Assembly (NCBI GenBank): GCA_964613425.1
Contig: CAZTHC010000002.1
Location: 1-52,681, forward strand
Direction of reading: 5' to 3'
Origin: CAZTHC01 sp964613425
Lineage (GTDB): Bacteria > Bacillota > Clostridia > TANB77 > CAG-508
Length of the DNA stretch: 52,681 nucleotides
Positions 16,807 to 24,570 of the stretch are shown piece by piece; position 1 is the stretch's first letter, and the number at the start of each line of letters is the position of its first letter. Made by a program: the position numbers and the translations under genes. The notes below the pieces were generated by a model that saw only the letters and a list, made by a program, of their open reading frames with translations, made no database searches and had not been told where the DNA came from.

Positions 16807-17046
16807 CTAATAAACAATATTTGAATAATGACCTGTCCCATATTTGTTATTTAAGTATTCTATTTCTTTTTCTTCTACAAGCATTTCATAAAAATACTTA
16901 TCATTTACTGACTTGACACTAATATAAGTAAATCCTTTTTGTCTTTTTCTACTGCACTTAATAAAAATACCTTTTTTATCTTCAATTACTACTACTTCGT
17001 ATAAACCCATCTTTTTAAATTTTTCAGGTAATTCAATTTTATCCAT
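16807..17046 (-). CDS. Small hypothetical protein (79 aa)
   Basis: A short soluble protein (LPEKFKKMGLYEVVVIEDKK, FTYISVKSVNDKYFYEML) with an AAGGGG ribosome binding site. It is the first gene of a two-gene unit with the HExxH protein. Function unknown; it might be the partner of the zincin-like protein. Confidence 0.6.
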   Translation of the reverse strand: MDKIELPEKFKKMGLYEVVVIEDKKGIFIKCSRKRQKGFTYISVKSVNDKYFYEMLVEEKEIEYLNNKYGTGHYSNIVY

Positions 17047-17087
17047 TTTTTCCCCTTATATAATTTTCTAGTAATTTATTTGAAATT

Positions 17088-17112
17088 TCGGGCGTATACA
17101 ATACCCCCTACA
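17088..17112 (-). repeat. REP-like GTAG hairpin (GGGCGTAT family, decayed)
   Basis: CGGGCGTATACAATA followed by CCCCCTACAA; the right arm has lost CG. It sits between the sortase and the 79-aa gene. Confidence 0.6.
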
Positions 17113-17146
17113 ATCTGCAATATGTTAACAATTTAATTTGTGCTCT

Positions 17147-17932
17147 TTAATATTCTACTGCTTTTACAATAACTCTTTTCTTATTATCATTTGTACATGT
17201 TATTAAAGTTATTTCTTTTCTACCATTTGTATGTTGGCTTGTACATGCAACATCTGAAGGATCAGTTTGGTATTTATCATAAACCATATATTCAATAGTT
17301 CTACCTGACATATCAGTTATTTCTATAATATCTCCCTTTTCTAATGTTGGAACTTTACTAAAGAACTTATCATTTCTATAGTTATGACCAACTATACAGA
17401 AGTTACCTATCCTATTTGGATCTGCACCCCAGAACTTACATGGTGATATTTTCAATAATTCATCTGTCCATGTAGAAAATATAGGATAATTTACTCCTAT
17501 TTTTGGGATATTTATTATTGCTATATTTTGATATTCCATTCCATCCTTTGCTATATATACTTGAGGTGCTATATCCTGTGGTTCCGGATTAAATATATCT
17601 TCCACATTTATTGGATTGGCAATAGAATCTTCTGGTTCAACATTTAATATTACTACTATCGCATTGTCTTTGATTTTAATTGTTGAATCATCTGGTAATT
17701 GGCTGTTAGGATCTACTTTTTCTCTTGGCTTTTGTTCTATAAATTTAATCCCTTGCAATATTTCTTTTGAAACTTGTTCACTCTTTGCTCTATCGTATTC
17801 CCCATATGCATAATATGAAAACAATGCAACTACTAAAAAAATGGATAAAAAGAATTCAATCTTAAATAAACGTTTCTTTGCTTTCATTTCTTTAGTTACA
17901 TATAACTTTTCAGAAACTAGTATTTGATTCAT
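17147..17932 (-). CDS. Sortase family transpeptidase
   Basis: 261 residues. A cytoplasmic basic N-terminus and one membrane span (about 23-42) are followed by the sortase beta-barrel. The catalytic triad is visible: H183 in CIVGHNYRND, C246 in LITCTND and R253 in KKRVIVKA. The enzyme cleaves C-terminal sorting signals and links surface proteins to peptidoglycan or to each other; the VWA protein at 0.3-2.5 kb carries a plausible substrate motif. The start at 17932 is chosen because AGGAGGG lies 5 bases upstream; an upstream in-frame ATG precedes this site. The class (D/E-like) is uncertain. Confidence 0.9.
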   Translation of the reverse strand: MNQILVSEKLYVTKEMKAKKRLFKIEFFLSIFLVVALFSYYAYGEYDRAKSEQVSKEILQGIKFIEQKPREKVDPNSQLPDDSTIKIKDNAIVVILNVEPEDSIANPINVEDIFNPEPQDIAPQVYIAKDGMEYQNIAIINIPKIGVNYPIFSTWTDELLKISPCKFWGADPNRIGNFCIVGHNYRNDKFFSKVPTLEKGDIIEITDMSGRTIEYMVYDKYQTDPSDVACTSQHTNGRKEITLITCTNDNKKRVIVKAVEY

Positions 17933-18131
17933 TTTATCCCTCCTTTTATGCATTTTTTAGATATTTTTGCACATTATAATTACATTATATCATTATAAAT
18001 ATATATTTGGAAATACTTTTTCAATTTTTTTTAAAATATTTTTATTGTAGTAAATATTAACCTATAAGTTTCTGTTTTAAGTAATTTTCTAATGCTATAT
18101 TTAGTAAAAATATACTAGGTAGGTGATTTTT

Positions 18132-18455
18132 ATGTCATTAGATTATATTCTTATTGGAAATAGAATACGTGACGCTAGACTTGCAAAAAATTTAACTCAA
18201 GAGAAATTAGCTGAAAAGTTAGATGTTTCTATTGCTTATTTAAGCAGATTAGAACGCGGAGATACTCTAATAAATTTAAAAAGATTACATCAAATATGTT
18301 CTATATTAGACACATCTGAAGGATTTATTTTAAATGATACTTATGAAGATTCTAAGAATTACTTAAATAAAGAATTTTCAGATTTATTCAAAAGTTGTCC
18401 AGCAGAAAAAATTAAATTAATATACAATATAGCAAAAGTTATCGCTGAGAATTAA
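18132..18455 (+). CDS. XRE-family helix-turn-helix regulator
   Basis: 107 residues. The N-terminal 60 residues are a Cro/CI-type HTH (IGNRIRDARLAKNLTQEKLA, VSIAYLSRLERG). The C-terminal 40 residues are helical (EKIKLIYNIAKVIAEN). The ATG at 18132 follows AGGTGA by 5 bases. It is divergent from the sortase across a 199-base, very AT-rich gap in which I see no clear operator. It may regulate the sortase or itself; the target is unknown. Confidence 0.85.
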   Translation: MSLDYILIGNRIRDARLAKNLTQEKLAEKLDVSIAYLSRLERGDTLINLKRLHQICSILDTSEGFILNDTYEDSKNYLNKEFSDLFKSCPAEKIKLIYNIAKVIAEN

Positions 18456-18457
18456 AA

Positions 18458-18485
18458 TGTAGGGGTGTAAGTGAGCGCCCCTACA
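18458..18485 (+). repeat. REP-like palindrome acting as a shared terminator region
   Basis: TGTAGGGG ... CCCCTACA has perfect 8-bp arms around a 12-base centre. It is placed between the convergent XRE regulator and rsmA, where it could end both transcripts. Confidence 0.6.
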
Positions 18486-18496
18486 TTTTGCAATAT

Positions 18497-19351
18497 TTAT
18501 ATTTCAAAATTGGCTATTTGTGCATATTGCTCTAATGTTAATTTTTCTCCTCTTATTTTTAAATCTATATTTAAATTATTCAGTATTTCTTCTATTTTAC
18601 TTTTCTCTGCCAATCCTCCATTTGTTAATGCATTTAATAAAGTTTTTCTTTTTTGCATAAATGCCAACTTAATAATTCTAAATAATGCTTCTTCACTTTT
18701 TACTTTTACTCTTGGCTCATTCAATCTTTTAAGCATAATTACACTTGACTCTACCTTTGGTTCTGGTATAAATGATGTATTTGGTACATTTACTATTTTA
18801 TATGCTTGTGTATAATAATTAATTGTATATGTAATTGCACCTGTTTCTCCTTCTCCTGGAACTGCAGTCAATCTATCTGCAACTTCTTTTTGTACCATAA
18901 CAGTAATACTATCTATATCTAACTTTTCCTCTAATAATTTCATAATTATTGGTGTAGTTATATAGTATGGCAAATTTGCAACAACTTTCGCATATTTTAA
19001 ATTCTTTTCTTTCTTTCCCTTAGTTATTAATTCTTTTAAGTCTTCCTTTAAAACATCATTATTAATTAATTCAAAATTATCATACATTAAAAATCTTTTA
19101 TTTAAAATATCTATCATTCTTTTATCTAGCTCTATACATACTACTTTTCCTGCTTTTTCTAATAGTTTCTTTGTTAAATTTCCTAAACCTGGGCCTATTT
19201 CTATTATTAAATCTTCATTTGTAATATTTGATTCTTTTACAATTTTGTCTAATACCTCTTCATTTACTAAAAAATTCTGCCCTAAATTCTTATCAGCACT
19301 AATGCCATTATGTTTCATAATTTCTCTTGTTTCGATATATAAATCTTTCAA
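18497..19351 (-). CDS. rsmA: 16S rRNA (adenine1518/1519-N6) dimethyltransferase RsmA/KsgA
   Basis: 284 residues from a TTG start. GQNFLVNEEVL, the SAM-binding IEIGPGLGNLT, ELDKRM and the catalytic NLPYYITTPII are diagnostic. It dimethylates two adjacent adenines in the 3' hairpin of 16S rRNA during 30S maturation. An upstream in-frame ATG (19366) lacks a ribosome binding site, because GGAGG overlaps that codon itself. The same GGAGG lies 8 bases before the TTG at 19351, so I prefer TTG. Confidence 0.93.
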   Translation of the reverse strand: MKDLYIETREIMKHNGISADKNLGQNFLVNEEVLDKIVKESNITNEDLIIEIGPGLGNLTKKLLEKAGKVVCIELDKRMIDILNKRFLMYDNFELINNDVLKEDLKELITKGKKEKNLKYAKVVANLPYYITTPIIMKLLEEKLDIDSITVMVQKEVADRLTAVPGEGETGAITYTINYYTQAYKIVNVPNTSFIPEPKVESSVIMLKRLNEPRVKVKSEEALFRIIKLAFMQKRKTLLNALTNGGLAEKSKIEEILNNLNIDLKIRGEKLTLEQYAQIANFEI

Positions 19352-19405
19352 TTTAAAATCCTCCATCTAAAATATTATTAACATATAAATTATATCACAT
19401 TTTTA

Positions 19406-19434
19406 TTGATTTTTAACTGTTAATCGTATATTAT
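19406..19434 (+). promoter_or_regulatory. Promoter of the spoVD-like PBP gene
   Basis: TTGATT-17-TATTAT on the plus strand, about 30 bases before the start codon. Confidence 0.55.
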
Positions 19435-19463
19435 TATTAATAATATATTTTTTAGGAGTTGTT

Positions 19464-21680
19464 ATGAAACAAAAACAAACAAAAATACCTGGTAAAAGGC
19501 TTTTAGCCTTAGTCGTTTTCTTTATTATTATCTTTATACTATTAACAATTAGAATTTTCTGGCTTCAATTTGTACAAGGTTCGTGGTTAAAAAAACAAGC
19601 ATATATGCAACAAACTACAAATAGAGTTATTAGTCCTAAAAGAGGTACTATTTATGACTCTACTGGTCAAGCCTTAGCAATAAGTGCTTCTGTTGATACA
19701 GTTTCAATAAAACCAAATTCTGTTAAATATTCAAATGGAGAACTCGTTCCTAATGAAGCTTTAGCTGCTAAATTTAGTAATATTTTTGGATTAGATTACC
19801 AAGAAACTTTAGATAAAATTTCTGTTAAAGACAAGCTTGTTACAATTGCTAGAAAAGTAGAACAAGATAAAATAGATTTATTAAAGACTTGGATGAATGA
19901 AAGTAAGATTACTTCTGGCATCAATATAGACGCTGATACCAAAAGATATTATCCTTATAACAATTTAGCTTCAAACTTAATTGGATTTTGCGGTACAGAT
20001 AATCAAGGATTAGAAGGGCTAGAATACGGCTGGGATTCTGTACTTTCTGGAACTAATGGAAAAACCACAACTGTTACAGACTCAATAAATCAAGAAATTC
20101 CAAATAGTAACCTAAAATATATTCCTGCTGAAAATGGTAGTAACTTAACATTAACAATAAATTTAAATATACAAAAAATAGTAGAAAAATATTTAGAGCA
20201 AGCTGTAAATAGTAATAATTGTTCTAGAGGTGGAAATGTAATAATTATGAACCCTTCTACTGGGGATATTCTAGCAATGGCTACATATCCTAATTACAAC
20301 ATAAACGAGCCTTTTACGCCAAATACCACTGCTTTAAAAGAAAAATGGGATAGCTTAACAGCACAGGAAAAAAGTGATTCTTGGTATTATATGTGGCGTA
20401 ACAGAGCTATAGCAGATGGATATGAACCTGGTTCTACATTTAAAATATTAAATTCTGCAATTGCTCTTGAAGAAAATATTGTTACAGCAGACAACTCAAG
20501 TGATTTCGTGTGCACAGGATATCAGAAAGTTGCTGGACGAAATTTGGCATGTTGGAGTCCTACTGCTCATGGTAAGCAAAGTTTAACTGAAGCATTACAG
20601 AATTCTTGTAACCCTGCATTCATGCAACTCGCAGAAAAAGTTACAGCTCGTACATTATACAAATACTATGATGGATTTGGTTTATTTGACAAAACTGGAA
20701 TAGCTCTTCCTGGTGAAGCTAATAGTATTTTTCATAAAATAGAAAATGTAAATGCTACAGAACTTGCAACAATGGGATTTGGACAAAGGTTTACAATTAC
20801 TCCTTTACAATTAGTAACTGCTGTTTCAGCAATTGCTAATGATGGTATACTAATGCAACCAAGAATTGTTAAAGAAATTACAAATACAGATACTGGTGTT
20901 GTTACAGCAGTTGAACCAACTGCTGTAAGGCAAGTTGTTTCAAAAGAAACTGCGGAAAAAATGATGTCGATGTTGGAATCTGTTGTTACAGATGGTACTG
21001 GTGGAAGAGCAAAAGTTACAGGATATTCTATAGGCGGTAAAACTGGAACTTCTGAGCCACAACCTGGTAAAGAAGAAGAAGGAAGAACAGTTTCTTATTT
21101 AGCTGTTTCTCCTACAGTAGATGCACAAATTGTTATATTAGTAACACTATATGGTTGTCCAAATAGCTCTGCTTATCAAGGTGGACTTATTGCTGGACCA
21201 GTCGTAAAACAAATACTAACTGAAGTATTACCAGAATTAGGAATACCTTCTGACTCAACAACATCTACAAATGCATCAAATACTTCTTTAATAACTTTAC
21301 CAGATGTTAGAAATAAAACTATTGCAAATGCTCAAAAAGCTTTGAAAGATGCCGGATTTAGAATCCAATTTGCTAATACTAGTGACAACAATTCGGTTTT
21401 AGTAACAGACCAAGTTCCAAAACCAGGAGTTTCATTAACGAAAGATTCTTTAATTTGTTTATACTCCTCTGAACATGATTCACGAACTTCGGTTACTGTA
21501 CCTAATTTGACGAATATGACATTAGCACAAGCAATTAACTCTGTTAGAGCTAAAAATCTTAACATACATTATGAAGGATCTGGAGTTGTAATAACACAGG
21601 ATATAGCATTTGACACTTCAGTTGAAGAAGGAACAATTATCAATATAGCATTAGGAAAGCAAATAAGTGGCGGATATTAA
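19464..21680 (+). CDS. Class B penicillin-binding protein (SpoVD/FtsI type) with two PASTA domains
   Basis: 738 residues. A basic N-terminus and membrane span (about 11-33) are followed by the dimerisation domain (SPKRGTIYDSTGQALA). The transpeptidase has all three active-site motifs: S324xxK327 in EPGSTFK, S381-C-N383 and K526TGT. Two PASTA domains follow at about 611-674 and 678-737. The protein cross-links septal or spore-cortex peptidoglycan outside the membrane. C-terminal PASTA repeats fit SpoVD or FtsI of Clostridia; I cannot tell which. The start is supported by AGGAG 5 bases upstream. It is intact and has no in-frame CGG. Confidence 0.93.
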   Translation: MKQKQTKIPGKRLLALVVFFIIIFILLTIRIFWLQFVQGSWLKKQAYMQQTTNRVISPKRGTIYDSTGQALAISASVDTVSIKPNSVKYSNGELVPNEALAAKFSNIFGLDYQETLDKISVKDKLVTIARKVEQDKIDLLKTWMNESKITSGINIDADTKRYYPYNNLASNLIGFCGTDNQGLEGLEYGWDSVLSGTNGKTTTVTDSINQEIPNSNLKYIPAENGSNLTLTINLNIQKIVEKYLEQAVNSNNCSRGGNVIIMNPSTGDILAMATYPNYNINEPFTPNTTALKEKWDSLTAQEKSDSWYYMWRNRAIADGYEPGSTFKILNSAIALEENIVTADNSSDFVCTGYQKVAGRNLACWSPTAHGKQSLTEALQNSCNPAFMQLAEKVTARTLYKYYDGFGLFDKTGIALPGEANSIFHKIENVNATELATMGFGQRFTITPLQLVTAVSAIANDGILMQPRIVKEITNTDTGVVTAVEPTAVRQVVSKETAEKMMSMLESVVTDGTGGRAKVTGYSIGGKTGTSEPQPGKEEEGRTVSYLAVSPTVDAQIVILVTLYGCPNSSAYQGGLIAGPVVKQILTEVLPELGIPSDSTTSTNASNTSLITLPDVRNKTIANAQKALKDAGFRIQFANTSDNNSVLVTDQVPKPGVSLTKDSLICLYSSEHDSRTSVTVPNLTNMTLAQAINSVRAKNLNIHYEGSGVVITQDIAFDTSVEEGTIINIALGKQISGGY

Positions 21681-21684
21681 ATTT

Positions 21685-21732
21685 TATAGAATAAATTATA
21701 TAACTTGTTTTATATGATTTATTCTATTTTTT
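21685..21732 (+). terminator. Terminator of the PBP gene
   Basis: ATAGAATAAAT...ATTTATTCTAT stem extended by ATATAA/TTATAT, followed by seven T on the plus strand. It overlaps the 3' end of the convergent yraN gene. Confidence 0.7.
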
Positions 21733-22049
21733 TGCCTATACGCATAAATCTCTATAACATCAATTCTGACAAATTCGTCCTCCAAGTTTCGAATGTATAA
21801 GTAATATTGAGCAGTTCTCAATATATGCTTTAACTTTAACTTTGTTACAGCTTCCGAAGGAAGCCCATATTCAATACCCATTCGAGTTTTTACCTCTATG
21901 AAAACTATTTCCTTTTTATCTAAGGCAATTAAATCTATTTCTCCTGTTTTGCAAGAAAAGTTTCTTTCTATAATTTTGTACCCTTCCCTTATTAAATATT
22001 CCTCTGCTTCTTGTTCCCCTTCTTTACCTAGTTCATGTGGTTTGTACAT
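21696..22049 (-). CDS. yraN: YraN/UPF0102 family endonuclease-like protein
   Basis: 117 residues, the normal length for the family. LGKEGEQEAEEYL, GEIDLIALDKKEIVFIEVKT and YGLPSEAVTKLK match the UPF0102 fold, a Holliday-junction-resolvase-like PD-(D/E)xK core (E and D of GEID, ExK of EVKT). It starts inside the end of dprA (22-base overlap) with AAAGGAG 5 bases before the ATG, so translation is coupled. The cluster comM-dprA-yraN is common in Firmicutes. Confidence 0.9.
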   Translation of the reverse strand: MYKPHELGKEGEQEAEEYLIREGYKIIERNFSCKTGEIDLIALDKKEIVFIEVKTRMGIEYGLPSEAVTKLKLKHILRTAQYYLYIRNLEDEFVRIDVIEIYAYRQKNRINHIKQVI

Positions 22050-22912
22050 TTGAACTCCTTTCCTGGTAGTTGTTCTACCAATCCCTCTAATTCCATTAGT
22101 GTAAGTAAAGAATTAACTTTGCTTACATCTAACTTAAGCTTCCTGCTTATAATATCAATTGTTAGTTTTTCTCCTCTTAAAATCTTATATATTGACCTAT
22201 ACTCTGGTTTAATTCTATCTATTGAAACATTATTAATTTCTTTTTTGGGTTTAAACTCTCTTTTTTCTATTAGATTTGGAAATTCCTCAATAATTTGTTC
22301 AACACTTGTTACTAAAATTGCGCCTCTTCGTATTAATTCATTTGTTCCAACACCGTATTTATTATGAATTTCATGTGGAATGCAAAAAACTTTTCTTTTT
22401 TCTGCCATTGCTAACTTTGCAGTTATACTTGTTCCACTTCTATAGCAAGCCTCTATTACTAAAGTAGCAATACTTAACCCACTTACAATTCTATTCCTTT
22501 CTACAAATTTTTTGGAATTTGCTTTGGTATTTTCTTCATATTCTGTTATCGCTAATCCGCTTTTTACAATGTCTTTAAACAATTCCTCATTTTCTTTTGG
22601 AAATATATTATTGAACCCACATGGTAATACTGCAATTGTTTCACCTGTAGCTTCTAATGCTCCTATATGTGCTGCTGTATCTATTCCAACTGCCATACCG
22701 CTTACAATACAAAAACCATTCTTACTTAGTTCCTTTGAAAACTTTTTTGCAAGTTTGAACCCCTCCTCACTACACTCTCTAGCCCCTATTATAGATATAC
22801 AATTGCTATTTAAAAGTTCAGTATTACCCATTGCTAAAATTTTTTTAGGTGAGTTACTAATTCTTTTTAATAAATTCGAATACTTTTCATCATTCTTTTT
22901 AATTTCCTTCAT
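22028..22912 (-). CDS. dprA: DNA processing protein DprA (Smf)
   Basis: 294 residues. The Rossmann-like DNA-binding core is seen in CISIIGARECSEEG, CIVSGMAVGIDTAAHIGAL, ETIAVLPCGFNNIFPKENEE and VIEACYRSGTSITAKLA. A C-terminal winged-helix-like segment (DIISRKLKLDVSKVNSLLTL) follows. DprA binds incoming single-stranded DNA and loads RecA during transformation. The ATG lies one base after the comM stop and its GGAG site lies inside comM, indicating translational coupling. Confidence 0.93.
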   Translation of the reverse strand: MKEIKKNDEKYSNLLKRISNSPKKILAMGNTELLNSNCISIIGARECSEEGFKLAKKFSKELSKNGFCIVSGMAVGIDTAAHIGALEATGETIAVLPCGFNNIFPKENEELFKDIVKSGLAITEYEENTKANSKKFVERNRIVSGLSIATLVIEACYRSGTSITAKLAMAEKRKVFCIPHEIHNKYGVGTNELIRRGAILVTSVEQIIEEFPNLIEKREFKPKKEINNVSIDRIKPEYRSIYKILRGEKLTIDIISRKLKLDVSKVNSLLTLMELEGLVEQLPGKEFKCTNHMN

Positions 22913-22913
22913 A

Positions 22914-24451
22914 TTAATTTCTCCAATACTTTTTATCTAAACTTCTATATTGAATAGCTTCTGCTAAATGCGAAACCTCTATGTTTTCGCTATTATCTAA
23001 GTCTGCTATAGTTCTAGCAACTTTTAATATTCTTCCATATGCCCTTGCGCTTAAGCCCAATTTATCAAATGCAGTTTTTAATATTAATTTACACTCCTCA
23101 TTCAAAACACAATATTTCTCTTGTAGTTTAGGCGTAAGTTCAGAATTTGAAAAAATATTATATTTTTTATATCTTTTTTGTTGTATTTCCCTAGCCTTAT
23201 TTACTCTTTGCTTTATTTGTTCAGAATTTTCTATTTCCACATTAGAGTTTAACTTATCATATTTAACAGGCGTTACTTCTATATGAATATCTATTCTATC
23301 TAGTAATGGACCACTTATTTTTCCAATATATTTTGCTATTGCTTGCGGTGTGCAACTGCACTCCTTTTCTTTTGAACCATAAAATCCACATGGGCATGGA
23401 TTCATACTTGCAATTAATATGAAATTTGCAGGATATGTTAGAGTAGCATTAACTCTGCTTACTGTTATCTGCCTATCCTCTAATGGGCCTCTTAATACCT
23501 CCAATGTACTTTTATTAAATTCTGTAAGTTCATCTAAAAATAATACTCCAAAGTGTGCCAAGCTTATTTCCCCAGGTTTTGGAATTCTACCACCTCCAAC
23601 AAGTGAAACACTTGAAACAGTATGATGTGGTGATCTAAACGGTCTAATATTTATTAGTGCTTGGTTTTCCTGTAATACGCCAGCAACACTATGTATTTTG
23701 GTAACCTCTAATGCTTCGTCAAATGTTAAATTTGGCAATATAGATGGTAAACGCTTTGCCATCATCGTTTTACCGTGAACCTGGATTTCCTATTAGTAAA
23801 CAATTATGCCCACCAGCAGCTGCTATTTCTAGCGCTCTTTTTATATTTTCTTGTCCTTTAACTTCAGAAAAGTCAAAATTGTATGAATTATTTTGATTAA
23901 AAATTTTTTCTAAATCTATACTTTCTTTTTCAATACTTTCTTCACCGTTTAAAAAATTAACAACCTGTTCTAATGTTTTAACTCCTAATATTTCGATTCC
24001 ATCAACAACTGCAGCTTCTTTTGCATTTTCTTTTGGTAATACAAATCTCTTAATTCCAAGTTTTTTTGCTTCTATACACATTGGTAAAACACCATTAACT
24101 TTATTGATTTTTCCATCTAATGATAATTCACCAATAAATACTGTTTTTTCAATATTGCAATTACAGATATTTTCTGTTGCTATAAGTATTCCTACTGCTA
24201 TTGGTAAATCAAACAAAGAACCCTCTTTTTTTGTGTTTGCTGGTGCTAAATTAACTACAATTCTTCTGCTTTCAAAATTTATATTTGAATTCTTAATAGC
24301 TGTTTTTACTCTCTCCTTAGCCTCTTTCACACTAACATCTGGTAACCCTACAACCTCCCAAGATGGAAGTCCGTGAAGATACATCTACTTGCACCTCTAC
24401 TAAATAACCATCTAAACCATGTAATGACATACTTTTTACAATTGATAACAT
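22914..24451 (-). CDS. comM: YifB/ComM-family Mg-chelatase-like AAA ATPase; needs two +1 shifts at CGG codons
   Basis: Three frames join into one 511-residue protein, the usual length of the family. Part one is MLSIVKSMSLHGLDGYLVEV, ending at VDVSS. Part two is the Lon-like domain (LPSWEVVGLPDVSVKEAKER) up to CLLIGNPGS. Part three is KTMMAKRLPSILP to the end, with FLDELTEF (Walker B) and RSPHHTVS. The first junction is an in-frame CGG at 24373 and the second at 23775; the second lies inside the Walker A loop, where skipping C restores GNPGSGKT. Without the shifts no ATPase can be made, as CGG is followed directly by TAA. AAGGAGG precedes the ATG. ComM is a helicase promoting branch migration in transformation. 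Pseudogene or sequencing error are the alternatives. Confidence 0.8.
23773..23775 (-). other. In-frame CGG in the comM Walker A motif (+1 frame change)
   Basis: Zero frame: GGT TCA CGG TAA (stop). Skipping the C gives GGT TCA GGT AAA ACG, i.e. the invariant GSGKT. Confidence 0.85.
24371..24373 (-). other. In-frame CGG near the comM N-terminus (+1 frame change)
   Basis: Zero frame: TCT TCA CGG ACT TCC, which stops after a dozen codons. Skipping the C gives TCA GGA CTT CCA, i.e. the family-conserved GLP. Confidence 0.8.
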
Positions 24452-24481
24452 ACTTTTCCTCCTTTAATTAATTTTTTTAAT

Positions 24482-24505
24482 TGAGGGTGCAAATATGCAC
24501 CCTCA
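24482..24505. repeat. REP-like hairpin variant
   Basis: TGAGGGTGCA-AATA-TGCACCCTCA is a perfect 10-bp stem, followed by CATTTTGCAAAA, the same kind of tail as the other elements. Confidence 0.5.
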
Positions 24506-24525
24506 CATTTTGCAAAAAACGCATA

Positions 24526-24553
24526 AAAAAGAGGGCATTACTGCCCTCTTTTT
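24526..24553 (-). terminator. Rho-independent terminator after the first dockerin protein
   Basis: AAAAAGAGGGCA paired with TGCCCTCTTTTT around TTAC; strong and usable in both directions. Confidence 0.85.
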
Positions 24554-24570
24554 ATTTTCCCCCATATATT

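Noticed and set aside
1967..24373. CGG reassigned to another amino acid (as reported in some Firmicutes) without frameshift
   Set aside because: Reading any amino acid at CGG in the zero frame leads to stops within a few codons (directly TAA in comM), so a frame change is needed.
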